Position numbers and translations under genes: made by a program
Shown: piece by piece, positions 36,297-45,005 of the stretch
Layout: each line of letters begins with the position of its first letter
Position numbering within the stretch: position 1 is the stretch's first letter
Notes under the pieces: generated by a model
What the model saw: only the letters and a program-made list of their open reading frames with translations
Databases searched by the model: none
What the model was told of the DNA's origin: nothing
Source of the DNA: Imperialibacter sp040222385
Lineage (GTDB): Bacteria > Bacteroidota > Bacteroidia > Cytophagales > Cyclobacteriaceae
Length of the DNA: 64,000 bases
Direction: 5' to 3'
NCBI RefSeq assembly: GCF_040222385.1
Contig: NZ_JAVKDF010000027.1
Coordinates: forward strand, 1 to 64,000

Positions 36297-39200
36297 GAAA
36301 GCCTACATACTGCTCATTCTTATCTTTCTTGTGTGGGAAACTGCTTTCTCACAGGAAACTCCCTATCCCTATACAGAAGACAGCCTGAAGGCGACTTCCT
36401 TCTTGCTAAAAGCAGAAATAGCCCTCTCCGAAAAGAGACTGGACTCAGCGATTGTTTATGGGAACAATGCACTCGCCATGGCGGAATCGAGGGCCATCCG
36501 ATGCCTCATAGCCAGAAGCAATATAGTGATCGGCGACAGCTACAAGCAAAAAGAACAATTCGCCTCCTCGCTCAATCATTATCTCGTCGCCCTCAGGGAG
36601 TTTGAACTCCTTGGCAAACAAATGGAAGCATCGCAAAGCAACGACCTTATCGGTGAGCTATACGATGAATGGAAAGTGCCCCAAAAAGCCTGGGTGTATT
36701 TCATGAAGGCCTATGAGGAGAAAAAAGAGATCAGCGACACACTGGGCATGAAATATAGCCTGGGAAAGGCTGCCAGGGCCTTTGAACTGGCTGGCAACAA
36801 CCAGAAAGCGATTGAGAACTACCAACTCATGCTTCACCTGATTAGCAGCGACGACAAGCAAGCTGAGTTGACGCTATTACGCAGGCTTGCCCTTCTGCAT
36901 ATCGACGAAAAGAAGCACACCCTGGCCCTGGCTTACGACCTGCAGGTGTTGTCCATTTACCAAGCTACAAAGGATACGCCCGGCATCATCGCCTCTCTGA
37001 ACAATATCGGTTACCTCTATCAGTACCTCGATGAAAAAATGCTGGCGCTGGAATACTTCAAAGAGTCGCTCGAACTCGACCTGAAGCATCATAGCAATGA
37101 TCCATTCTATGTGGGCGACATGGTGCTGCTGGCAAATATCGGGAGCATTTACCATGATATGGGCGACAATTCCAGAGCGCTGAACTACTTCTTCGAAGCC
37201 ATCAAATCGAATGAAGCAAGAAAGACTCCCTCAAAAACACTTCCGCTATACAACGAGGTAGTTGCCACCTACATGAAAATGGATCAGTGGGAAAAAGCAA
37301 GAACATTTGCTGAAACTGCCATTCAAATTGGCGAGAAGCTCCCACAAAAGTCCGAAGACCTTATTGTCACCTATAAACGCCTTTCCGACATTCACGAACA
37401 TCTTGGCGATTACAAACAGTCTCTGGGATACTTCAAAAAATTTGCCTGGTTGTCCGATTCCATTTCCACTGACCGACAACGACATGCCAAGTCTCAGCTC
37501 AATCAGCTACTTACGCTGGACAAAAAAGAGAACGAGATCAGGCTGCTGATGGTAGAAAAGGAAATTAAAGACTTGGCATTGAAAGAGCTTCAGCTCGAAT
37601 CTCAGGAAAAGCAAAGGGATATTGACTTGCTGCAACGTGACAATGAAATCCAGCGGATCATTCTGGGGAAACAGCTCGCAGAGAAAATCCAGGAAGAGCA
37701 AAAGCTTAAACTGGAGCAGGCCAGACTAGAGGCGCAAAACAAAGACAATGACATAGAGTTGTTGCAAAAAAACAAGTTCATTCAAGACCTTGCGCTCAAG
37801 AAAAAGGAGCTGGAAGAAAAAGAAAACCAGAAAGAGATCGAAATTCTCCTTCAGGAGCAGGCCATTCAGGATCTTGAGCTGACCAAAATCAAAAGCCTGA
37901 GAAATTTCTTCATCGGCGTCACCTCCCTGGTATTGGTCATTTTGTTCCTTATTCTGAGGAGCTACCGCATCAACGCACGGGCTAAGAAACTGCTGCAGGG
38001 CCAGAACGAAGAAATCAACTACCAAAAAGAGGAAATTGAAACTCAGAAAGACAAGCTGGAAGAGTCGTACAACGATATTAAGCGCCTAAGTGAGGTGGCC
38101 AAAGAAATCAACTCCCACCTTTCGGTGAGCGATATCGTCCAAATTGTGTTCAGGTATATTCATGGCCTGATGGACTACTCAATTGTCGGCGTGGGTCTCT
38201 TTGAAGAAGACAGCCACAAGCTACGATTCCAAGTAATAAGCAAAGGCTCCGCATCAATAGAAAAGATAAATGTGTTGCATAAAAAGGGTGATCACCCGGC
38301 GATCGCTTGTCTTGAAAACTCAAGGGAAGAAATTTTCTTCGATACCACCTTGCAACCCGATTTTGTGGGATTTTCTACCAACCATTCGGTTTACAGGTCG
38401 GTGATTTATCTCCCACTTGTGGTGAAGAATAAGCGCATAGGTGTGTTAACAGTGCAGCACCTGGAAGCCGAGCAATACCAAACCTATCAGATCAATATCT
38501 TGAGAAGCCTGGCGTTGCACGTAGCCATTGCTCTTGAGAATGCTTCTGCTTACCAACAAATTGCTGAAAAGACCCACAACCTTGAAAAAGCGCTGATGGA
38601 GTTGAAGGCTGCACAGGCGAAACTTATTCAAGCTGAGAAAATGGCTTCCCTGGGTGAGCTTACTGCTGGCATTGCGCATGAGATCAACAACCCTGTCAAC
38701 TTTGTCTACGCAGGCGTGGATGGCCTTAAGAATTCCCTGCAAGATCTTATTACCGTGCTCAACAAGTACGCTGAGCTGGAGGAGTCAGACGAGCCAAATA
38801 TTTCGCCAGCCTTTTTGAAGGAAATAACCGCCCTTAAAGAGGAGCTGTACTTCAATGAAACCAAAGAGGGCATGTTCCAGGTGGTGGAAGCGATTCGTGA
38901 GGGGGCCGTTAGAACGTCGCAAATTGTCCACGGGCTGCGAACCTTTTCCATGAACGACAAGGGCGATAAGCAGCTAACTAACCTGCATATAGGTATCGAC
39001 AATTCATTGGTACTGCTTTCGCCCAAGATCAAGGAAAAGAGGGTGCGGATAAAAAAAGAGTACGGAGATTCGATGAAGCCCGTTGAATGTTTCCCCGGCC
39101 AAATCAATCAGGTATTTATGAACCTTATCTCGAACGCTCTGGACGCAGTGGCCGAAAAAGGCGTCGTAACCATCAGAACCGAAGGTTTCGCCGATAAGGT

Positions 39201-39411
39201 AAAGGTTTATGTGGAAGACGACGGCTGCGGCATGTCGGACGATATTCAGAACAAAATATTTGAACCCTTCTTCACCACCAAAGGCTATGGAAAAGGCACC
39301 GGGTTGGGTCTGTCTATCACGTTTGGCATTATTGAACGACACGGTGGTAGCATTGAAGTGATGAGCAAACCTGACAACGGCAGTCGCTTCACTATTACAT
39401 TGCCTGTCTGA
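36289..39411 (+). CDS. Membrane sensor histidine kinase: TPR, coiled coil, GAF, HisKA, HATPase
   Basis: 1040 residues from a TTG at 36289 that overlaps the previous stop by 8 bases. A signal peptide (LKKAYILLILIFLVWETAFS) leads a periplasmic TPR region (about residues 30-380, several helical pairs such as ALEYFKESLELDL), a long Glu/Lys/Gln coiled coil, one membrane helix at about 539-560 (FFIGVTSLVLVILFLIL), a cytoplasmic GAF domain at about 615-755, a HisKA domain with H797 (GELTAGIAHEINNPVNFV) and a HATPase domain (NLISNALDAV, DDGCGMSDD, GTGLGLSIT). No output regulator is adjacent apart from the receiver of the upstream kinase, a plausible partner. Confidence 0.92.
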   Translation: MLKKAYILLILIFLVWETAFSQETPYPYTEDSLKATSFLLKAEIALSEKRLDSAIVYGNNALAMAESRAIRCLIARSNIVIGDSYKQKEQFASSLNHYLVALREFELLGKQMEASQSNDLIGELYDEWKVPQKAWVYFMKAYEEKKEISDTLGMKYSLGKAARAFELAGNNQKAIENYQLMLHLISSDDKQAELTLLRRLALLHIDEKKHTLALAYDLQVLSIYQATKDTPGIIASLNNIGYLYQYLDEKMLALEYFKESLELDLKHHSNDPFYVGDMVLLANIGSIYHDMGDNSRALNYFFEAIKSNEARKTPSKTLPLYNEVVATYMKMDQWEKARTFAETAIQIGEKLPQKSEDLIVTYKRLSDIHEHLGDYKQSLGYFKKFAWLSDSISTDRQRHAKSQLNQLLTLDKKENEIRLLMVEKEIKDLALKELQLESQEKQRDIDLLQRDNEIQRIILGKQLAEKIQEEQKLKLEQARLEAQNKDNDIELLQKNKFIQDLALKKKELEEKENQKEIEILLQEQAIQDLELTKIKSLRNFFIGVTSLVLVILFLILRSYRINARAKKLLQGQNEEINYQKEEIETQKDKLEESYNDIKRLSEVAKEINSHLSVSDIVQIVFRYIHGLMDYSIVGVGLFEEDSHKLRFQVISKGSASIEKINVLHKKGDHPAIACLENSREEIFFDTTLQPDFVGFSTNHSVYRSVIYLPLVVKNKRIGVLTVQHLEAEQYQTYQINILRSLALHVAIALENASAYQQIAEKTHNLEKALMELKAAQAKLIQAEKMASLGELTAGIAHEINNPVNFVYAGVDGLKNSLQDLITVLNKYAELEESDEPNISPAFLKEITALKEELYFNETKEGMFQVVEAIREGAVRTSQIVHGLRTFSMNDKGDKQLTNLHIGIDNSLVLLSPKIKEKRVRIKKEYGDSMKPVECFPGQINQVFMNLISNALDAVAEKGVVTIRTEGFADKVKVYVEDDGCGMSDDIQNKIFEPFFTTKGYGKGTGLGLSITFGIIERHGGSIEVMSKPDNGSRFTITLPV

Positions 39412-40174
39412 TAAGCTCTTTTACGAGCTGCGCCGTTTTTTCTGGCTGCTCCATGGGAAACATATGACCAGCATCCACAGCGATAAACTCAGTTTGTTTG
39501 AACCTCCTTTTGTGCTCCTCAATGGAAGCTGCAGAACCAATCTCAAAGCGGTTGGAGTAGAGATAAAAACTTGGCACATCAATCTTCCCGCTTCCCAATG
39601 AGAATGGTGTGTGCTTAAAAATCCTGTACTCTTCTTTCGTTGAAAAATCTAGTTTCGCCCTGCCCTGCTCCGTCTCTACAAGACCGTGCTCAATATAGTC
39701 TTTAAAAGCCTCGGGGTGAAAATTCTTGAACAGTGGCTTATTTCTGAAGCTTTCGGCTACCGCCGCCTTACTCTCCCATTCCCACTTTCTCTTTTTTGCT
39801 TTTACAGCCGGCGGCACAAGTTTGCCGGAAACGCCCACAACCCTGGCGCCTAATAACAGGAAGCGCATTTTTTGACCAAAAAATGGCGGATCCATCATGA
39901 TCAACCCTTTGAACAAGTCAGGTCGCTTATAATAGGCGTTCAGTGTAACCACGGCCCCAAGGGAGTGGCCAAGGCCAATGACTGGTTTCCTTTGCTTTTC
40001 AATTGATTCAATGAGCTGATTGGTTAGTGGTGCCCATGAAAACCTGGGCTCGAACCTCTTGTCGTGCCCAAACTTCTCCAAATATTGCACATTGTGCGGC
40101 GCTAGCTGCTCAAGGAAATAGCGGTAAGTGAGCGCTGTAAACCCATTAGAGTGAGCAAAATGAATAACGGACAT
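39395..40174 (-). CDS. Alpha/beta hydrolase
   Basis: About 259 residues from the ATG at 40174, whose A is also the last base of the upstream stop (TAATG), a typical coupled start. The nucleophile elbow is GLGHSLG with S71, and the catalytic His is in DAGHMFPMEQ (about H237). A cap-like helical insertion rich in basic residues (PAVKAKKRKWEWESK) lies between them. No signal peptide, so cytoplasmic. Substrate unknown. Its 3' end overlaps the end of the convergent kinase gene by 17 bases. Confidence 0.87.
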   Translation of the reverse strand: MSVIHFAHSNGFTALTYRYFLEQLAPHNVQYLEKFGHDKRFEPRFSWAPLTNQLIESIEKQRKPVIGLGHSLGAVVTLNAYYKRPDLFKGLIMMDPPFFGQKMRFLLLGARVVGVSGKLVPPAVKAKKRKWEWESKAAVAESFRNKPLFKNFHPEAFKDYIEHGLVETEQGRAKLDFSTKEEYRIFKHTPFSLGSGKIDVPSFYLYSNRFEIGSAASIEEHKRRFKQTEFIAVDAGHMFPMEQPEKTAQLVKELIRQAM

Positions 40175-40647
40175 TAATTCTTCCTTTTCTTCGACTTTTT
40201 TGTCGGCTCCTGACCTTTTTCCCAATCCTTCTTAAAGTCTTTCAGGGCAGCATCCGCCGCATACTGGAAGCCTTGTGCCGGTGAAGAGCCCATCGCCTTG
40301 CCATCGCTCTGATAAACAGTGTCACTTTTGCAGTCTACCAGGTACAACGACGTATGGTATTTTCCACTTATCCGTTCGTGTGTCTCAAGTTTGAATGTCA
40401 TTACACTGCAGGAGTCCTGCCTGATCTCGGCATCCCAATTCTCCCGGGTATCTCCAATCAGGTGAAACTGCTCTATGGTAAGCCATCTTCTGGCGTACAA
40501 ACTCACCTGAAACATATCCTTGATGCCCGAGTAGTCAATTGTTTCGACACTCACATGCTGGAATGGGGGGATGGGCGGGGCCGTTTGTGCGTTGGTAAAA
40601 CAGGATAACGCCATTGATAGAACTACAACCAGAATCACTCTCTTCAT
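40174..40647 (-). CDS. Secreted protein of unknown function
   Basis: About 157 residues from the ATG at 40647, giving a signal peptide (MKRVILVVVLSMALSCFTNA, before QTAPPIPPF). A GTG at 40680 is a longer alternative. The mature part has a moderately conserved-looking beta fold (MFQVSLYARRWLTIEQF, CSVMTFKLETHERISGKYHTS) with two cysteines and ends in a very basic tail (EPTKKSKKRKN). I do not recognise the family. It is coupled to the hydrolase gene by a TAATG overlap, so the two probably share a transcript. Confidence 0.7.
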   Translation of the reverse strand: MKRVILVVVLSMALSCFTNAQTAPPIPPFQHVSVETIDYSGIKDMFQVSLYARRWLTIEQFHLIGDTRENWDAEIRQDSCSVMTFKLETHERISGKYHTSLYLVDCKSDTVYQSDGKAMGSSPAQGFQYAADAALKDFKKDWEKGQEPTKKSKKRKN

Positions 40648-40806
40648 CTTATTCAACAAGTTTTTCAATGTTTTCCTCACTACAAAAATAGAACTCTATT
40701 GCATAAATTTACCGATCAAAAGCGGTATTCTACTATCATTCAAAGTCTTTCATTGAATTTAGTTGGAATAGTTTGAGCCACTTCGTTTCACCTTACCCAC
40801 CCTCCC

Positions 40807-41321
40807 GTGAAAGAGCTAAATGAAAATACGCCGATGGCTGAGCTGATGAGACACTTCGGCCAAAAAGGCACCGTCGCATGGATTGGCGTTCGTCCGGCAA
40901 GAAACGAAGCCGTTTTACCGGTCAAAAATGTGAAAGCAACACCTGGAAACGGGTTGGAGGGCGATCGGTTCAAAGGATCGGCCAACAGCCCCAGGCAAGT
41001 GACGCTTATTCAGGCTGAGCATCTGGCAGCTGTGGCTTCGATGATGAACAAAGAAAGTGTTGACCCGGGGTTGTTAAGGAGAAATATTGTGGTGCAGGGC
41101 ATCAATCTGCTGGCGCTAAAGGATAAAACCTTTGCCATCGGCACTGCTGTTCTGGAAATGACCGGCTTGTGCCACCCATGCTCAAAAATGGAAAGGCATT
41201 GGGCTTTGGTGGCTACAACGCCATGAGAGGCCATGGCGGCATCACAGCAAAAGTAATTCAGGAAGGGCTGATTCAGGTAGGAGATTCAGTGCTTGCTTCT
41301 GAAGGCGATTCGGGTGGCTGA
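40807..41321 (+). pseudogene. MOSC-domain protein gene broken by a one-base frameshift
   Basis: The first 130 codons (GTG at 40807, or ATG at 40834) give a normal MOSC protein: VKATPGNGLEGDRFKGSANS, VTLIQAEHLAAV, LRRNIVVQGINLLAL, and the cysteine motif GLCHPCSKME. After M128-E129 the reading frame turns into unrelated residues and stops at 41226. Adding one base to the AAA at 41192-41194 restores ALGFGGYNAMRGHGGITAKV and a stop at 41319-41321, which is exactly how MOSC proteins end. So the gene has lost one A from an AAAA run, or the base is a sequencing error. MOSC domains carry or transfer sulfur with molybdenum-cofactor chemistry. The restored end would overlap the next convergent gene by 49 bases. 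Confidence 0.85.
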
Positions 41322-41959
41322 TCGTTAGTCTGTTTGCTGTCTGTTTTTTTCGAGTCAGGAAGCCTGTCCAGCTCCCAGTGAGGCAGCAGCAGGTCGTTGA
41401 ATCTGAGCTGATACTGCTCTATCAGCGTTTTCACCATAAAATTGATCCTTCGCAAGGCGTCTTCCTTGTAGTCGATCCTGTTCATCGGGTGGTGAATAAA
41501 CAGCATGATCACCGGAAAAGACTGCTTTCTAAACTCTCCCAAAACCGAAGGAATCCGGTCACTTGCCTGCTCGCTGCCTGCCAATTGCTTATTTGTCTGC
41601 CGGGCGAGGTCTCCGATATGTTTCACTAAACTGACGTACAATTGCTGCGTTTTCTGAGTAGAGTTTGCATACTCCTCGGTCAGCTCATTGCTGTAGTTAG
41701 CCACCAGCTTTAGTCCGGTCAGGCAGGCATTCAAGGTCGGGTACACATTGGGTTGCCAAAATACTTCCCTGAACGTAAACAAATTGGGAAGCATCTCTGC
41801 ATCATAATAGGAGTCACTCTCCAGTTGGCGAATTAGCGTCAGAGGAACCTTCTCGCTTACAAAATTTCCCGCTACCAGATTGAAAGACCACTTAGGGGCC
41901 TCCTCCCCAACAATTTTCAGAAAAGGCCATATCTCACCAAAATCAAGCTTCATAGGCAT
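41273..41959 (-). CDS. Protein of unknown function
   Basis: About 228 residues from an ATG at 41959 (MPMKLDFGEIWPFLK); ATGs at 41953 and 41983 are alternatives. It is mostly helical (YSNELTEEYANSTQKTQQLYVSLVKHIGDLARQ and FRKQSFPVIMLFIHHPMNRIDYKEDALRRINFMVKTLIEQY-like stretches) with no signal peptide or membrane helix. The last 30 residues are low-complexity Ser/Thr/Pro/Glu (PPESPSEASTESPT). I do not recognise it. It is convergent with, and overlaps, the MOSC gene. Confidence 0.65.
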   Translation of the reverse strand: MPMKLDFGEIWPFLKIVGEEAPKWSFNLVAGNFVSEKVPLTLIRQLESDSYYDAEMLPNLFTFREVFWQPNVYPTLNACLTGLKLVANYSNELTEEYANSTQKTQQLYVSLVKHIGDLARQTNKQLAGSEQASDRIPSVLGEFRKQSFPVIMLFIHHPMNRIDYKEDALRRINFMVKTLIEQYQLRFNDLLLPHWELDRLPDSKKTDSKQTNDQPPESPSEASTESPT

Positions 41960-42047
41960 TTGGAAAGATAGGAAGGTAAGCAAAAAGAAAAAAGTGGGGC
42001 TTCATTCATTACCATAGCCGTGTCAATTTTGCTGATGTTTTTTATTT

Positions 42048-42055
42048 TTACTTTG
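42048..42055 (+). promoter_or_regulatory. Candidate -7 box for the beta-helix/cytochrome pair
   Basis: TTACTTTG differs at one position from TAnnTTTG, with a TTG about 16 bases upstream and the ATG 31 bases downstream. A weak but positioned match. Confidence 0.3.
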
Positions 42056-42085
42056 CGACATTAACATTTTGAACAACACTGACTT

Positions 42086-43369
42086 ATGAAGTACTTTTTT
42101 CCTTTGGCTTTATTTACCCTGTTGGTGGCCGCTTGCAGCGAGCCTGTTACCAGGGCCATCCCATTTGAGGAAGCCGACTACACGGATATTTCTCAAGACC
42201 TGCAAACACAACTCATCATGGCCGAAGCCGGTGATACTATTATTATAGCATCGGGTCATTACGTGTTTAAGAGGAGTCTTACTTTAGAGGGAAAGGACAG
42301 CATCACCATTATGGGTGCCGGAATGGACAAAACCATTCTTTCCTTTCACGAGCAAACAGAGGGAGCTGAGGGTTTGAGGATCCAAAACGGAAACAAGATT
42401 GTGCTCAAGGACTTGACGATCAGAGACGCAGTTGGCGACAACATCAAGATACAAGACATCAACGGGCTGGAGCTGATCAACGTGAAATCGGAGTGGACAG
42501 GTGAGCCCGAAGAAACCAACGGGGCTTATGCAATCTACCCTGTGATGTGCAAAAATGTTTTGATTGATGGATGTGTGGCTATCGGTGCCTCCGACGCTGG
42601 CATTTATGTGGGGCAATCGCACAACGTGATCGTGAGCAACTCTATAGCCTATAATAACGTGGCCGGTATCGAAATTGAGAATACAACAAGCGCCGACGTT
42701 TTTAACAATGAGGCCTACGACAACACTGGTGGCATCCTTGTTTTCGACCTGCCGGGCCTCACTCAATTAGGCGGAAATGTGAGGGTGTTTGACAATAAAG
42801 TAACTAGTAACAACTTCCGAAACTTCGCTCCAAAAGGGAATATTGTGGCCTCCGTGCCGCCTGGCACCGGCGTGATGGTATTGGCAATGACATCGGTGGA
42901 AATTTTCAACAACCAGGTATCTGAAAACAGAACTGCAGGGGTGTCTGTCATCAGCTACGACTTTGTGATGGCCGCAGCAGCAATGGACGAATCGAACAGC
43001 GGCGAAGCCCAGATTTCGCAGAATGAAGCCGCTTACAAGGCCGACGAAAATTACAACTCTATCCCGTCCAGCATCTTTATTCACGACAACAGCATTAGCA
43101 ACAGCTTTACTTTGCCCTCCCTCAAAAGTGATATCGGCTATCTGCTGGTATGGCAGTTCGGGCTCTCCGTTCCGGACATTATGTGGGATGGCATTACGGC
43201 TGCGCCAGGTGACAAGGTAATCTGCGTGCAAGACAATGGTGACGCATCCTTCGCTAATATGGACGCAGCCAATGATTTTGAAAACAGCAACCGGGACATT
43301 GATGCACACACATGTTCTGGAACTGTGCTTCCGGCTGTTGTTTTGGAGAAAGCAGTTGCGTCGCTATGA
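42086..43369 (+). CDS. Parallel beta-helix repeat lipoprotein (TIGR03805-like)
   Basis: 427 residues. The signal sequence ends LVAAC (lipobox, C17). The body is a right-handed beta-helix with regularly spaced N and I/V/D ladders: NKIVLKDLTIRDAVGDNIKI, INGLELINVKSEW, KNVLIDGCVAIGASDAGIYV, HNVIVSNSIAYNNVAGIEI, TSADVFNNEAYDNTGGILVF, TSVEIFNNQVSENRTAGVSV. Proteins of this type regularly occur as two-gene pairs with a diheme cytochrome family, as here; the pair has no established function. The stop overlaps the cytochrome start (ATGA). Confidence 0.85.
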   Translation: MKYFFPLALFTLLVAACSEPVTRAIPFEEADYTDISQDLQTQLIMAEAGDTIIIASGHYVFKRSLTLEGKDSITIMGAGMDKTILSFHEQTEGAEGLRIQNGNKIVLKDLTIRDAVGDNIKIQDINGLELINVKSEWTGEPEETNGAYAIYPVMCKNVLIDGCVAIGASDAGIYVGQSHNVIVSNSIAYNNVAGIEIENTTSADVFNNEAYDNTGGILVFDLPGLTQLGGNVRVFDNKVTSNNFRNFAPKGNIVASVPPGTGVMVLAMTSVEIFNNQVSENRTAGVSVISYDFVMAAAAMDESNSGEAQISQNEAAYKADENYNSIPSSIFIHDNSISNSFTLPSLKSDIGYLLVWQFGLSVPDIMWDGITAAPGDKVICVQDNGDASFANMDAANDFENSNRDIDAHTCSGTVLPAVVLEKAVASL

Positions 43370-44481
43370 GGTTTTTTGTTCCTGCCCTCTTCCTTTTTGC
43401 TGCTTTTGCTGCCTGTGACTCAGGTCGGAAAAAAGAAGCAAACCAAAAACCTGCCCCTGCTACTTTAAGAACCAACAACGACAATATCCGGCAAAACAGG
43501 CAACCTCTTTCGCTTGGCCCCGACAAGCTGTCTGAGTTCGGCTTTTTCGACGGAAAGCTATCGGAACTGGTGCCTGCCAAAGGCATTGTGCCCTACGACC
43601 TGAACATGCCGTTGTTCTCTGACTATGCCGACAAAGCCAGATTTGTAGCCGTGCCTCCCGAGAAAGTAATCAACGTGTTAGACGATGGTTCCCTTGATTT
43701 CCCTGTTGGCACCAGGCTCATCAAAACTTTCCACTACCCGGCTAAAAACGAGGCTGGCAGAAAGCTGATGGAAACAAGAGTGATAGAAAAGACAGACAAA
43801 GAATGGAAGGCACTGACCTACATTTGGAACGATGAGCAAACGGAGGCTTTTCTTGAGGTAGCTGGCGGAAATATCGATGTTGAACTGGAGCATAATGGCG
43901 TGCTGCAAAAAGTAAGCTACTCTGTGCCAGATGTTAATCAATGCAAAACTTGCCACGGCCGATCCAACGCTGTGATTCCCCTGGGTCCAAAACTCTCACA
44001 GCTGAATAGAGACTACAACTACCCCGAAGGCACAACGCAAAATCAATTGAGCTACTGGCAAAGCAAGGGCATCCTTGACCTGAAAGAAGAGCCCTCCACA
44101 ATCGGAAAATTTCCTGATTGGAGTTCTGCACACACCAACGTCAGTTTGGCGGCCAGGGCCTATCTCGATGCCAACTGTGGTTCCTGCCATCACCCCGAAG
44201 GCTCCGCCAACACGTCGGGGCTATTCCTAACCTTTGACGTTACCGACAGAACCAAGTATGGCATTATGAAAAAACCCGTAGCGGCAGGCAAGGGATCAGG
44301 CGGGCGGCTTTACGGAATAGTGCCAGGCAAACCGGACGAGTCTATAATTGTTTTCAGAATGGAGTCTACTAATCCTGGTATAATGATGCCAGAACTTGGC
44401 AGGTCTTTGCCCCACAAAGAAGGGGTGGCGCTTATCCGTCAGTGGGTAGCCGAATTGGAGGCAAATGCACCATCACTCTAG
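43366..44481 (+). CDS. Diheme c-type cytochrome lipoprotein, SO2930 family (TIGR03806-like)
   Basis: About 371 residues from the ATG at 43366, which overlaps the previous stop as ATGA. The frame is open upstream to 43312, but the later ATG yields a proper lipoprotein signal (MRFFVPALFLFAAFAAC, C17). Two haem-binding CxxCH motifs are visible, CKTCHGR and CGSCHHPEG, with likely distal Met ligands in the C-terminal third (FRMESTNPGIMMPELGRS). The N-terminal half (FFDGKLSELVPAKGIVPYDL ... LFSDYADKARFVAVP) is typical of this family. It should act in the periplasm or at the outer membrane. Electron-transfer partner unknown. Confidence 0.87.
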   Translation: MRFFVPALFLFAAFAACDSGRKKEANQKPAPATLRTNNDNIRQNRQPLSLGPDKLSEFGFFDGKLSELVPAKGIVPYDLNMPLFSDYADKARFVAVPPEKVINVLDDGSLDFPVGTRLIKTFHYPAKNEAGRKLMETRVIEKTDKEWKALTYIWNDEQTEAFLEVAGGNIDVELEHNGVLQKVSYSVPDVNQCKTCHGRSNAVIPLGPKLSQLNRDYNYPEGTTQNQLSYWQSKGILDLKEEPSTIGKFPDWSSAHTNVSLAARAYLDANCGSCHHPEGSANTSGLFLTFDVTDRTKYGIMKKPVAAGKGSGGRLYGIVPGKPDESIIVFRMESTNPGIMMPELGRSLPHKEGVALIRQWVAELEANAPSL

Positions 44482-44538
44482 TTTATTTTTGCGGGTTTTA
44501 GGGGCTTCCCTATAATTTCTTGTCTTTCAGGAGAGTAC

Positions 44539-44576
44539 ACGTTAAAATTAACCAACCTTTAACATGATTTTAACGT
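44539..44576. promoter_or_regulatory. Perfect 10-base inverted repeat upstream of a small gene
   Basis: ACGTTAAAAT (44539-44548) and ATTTTAACGT (44567-44576) are exact reverse complements separated by 18 bases. The element ends 47 bases before the ATG at 44624. It could be an operator or an RNA hairpin in the leader; no T run follows, so it is not a terminator. Confidence 0.5.
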
Positions 44577-44623
44577 CCTAGGAAAAATAAAATAGTATGC
44601 TTGCATAATAAATTAAAAGGGTC

Positions 44624-44845
44624 ATGTTTAAGTTAAAACCCATCTACCTTAACGGTAAAAAGTTCATTCAACTTTCTCAGTTGCCAATGCGGCAGGCCAA
44701 CGCTTTGCTGTCGTGGCTGCCAGGTAAAAGTATCATGCGCCTGATCAACGACGGCGTTGAGCTTGACGATTGTATCGATTATTCCAATTATGAATATTGG
44801 TTCGATACATACTTCAAGAAGAGGGAGTTCGAGCTGGACTTTTGA
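44624..44845 (+). CDS. Small protein of unknown function, 73 residues
   Basis: No signal peptide or membrane helix. The sequence looks genuinely coding: balanced composition with hydrophobic and charged alternation (KPIYLNGKKFIQLSQLPMRQ, ALLSWLPGKSIMRL, DDCIDYSNYEYWFDTYF). It is a single-gene unit between the cytochrome gene and recJ, with a 10-base inverted repeat upstream. I do not recognise a family. Confidence 0.7.
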   Translation: MFKLKPIYLNGKKFIQLSQLPMRQANALLSWLPGKSIMRLINDGVELDDCIDYSNYEYWFDTYFKKREFELDF

Positions 44846-44948
44846 TATTTTTTCAAATAGAATATTGCCACCCGACGCTTCCTTCGGGCATGTCACCTTA
44901 TTCTCCTCATTTCTTTACAGACTATCGCTCATCAATCGATTGAATTTG

Positions 44949-44956
44949 TATTTTTG
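44949..44956 (+). promoter_or_regulatory. Candidate -7 box for recJ
   Basis: TATTTTTG fits TAnnTTTG exactly and lies 50 bases before the recJ ATG. No -33 TTG at the usual distance. Confidence 0.4.
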
Positions 44957-45005
44957 GAAATAACCTGTTTTTCATATTTCCCAAGTACTTCAATCGCAGC
45001 AATAA

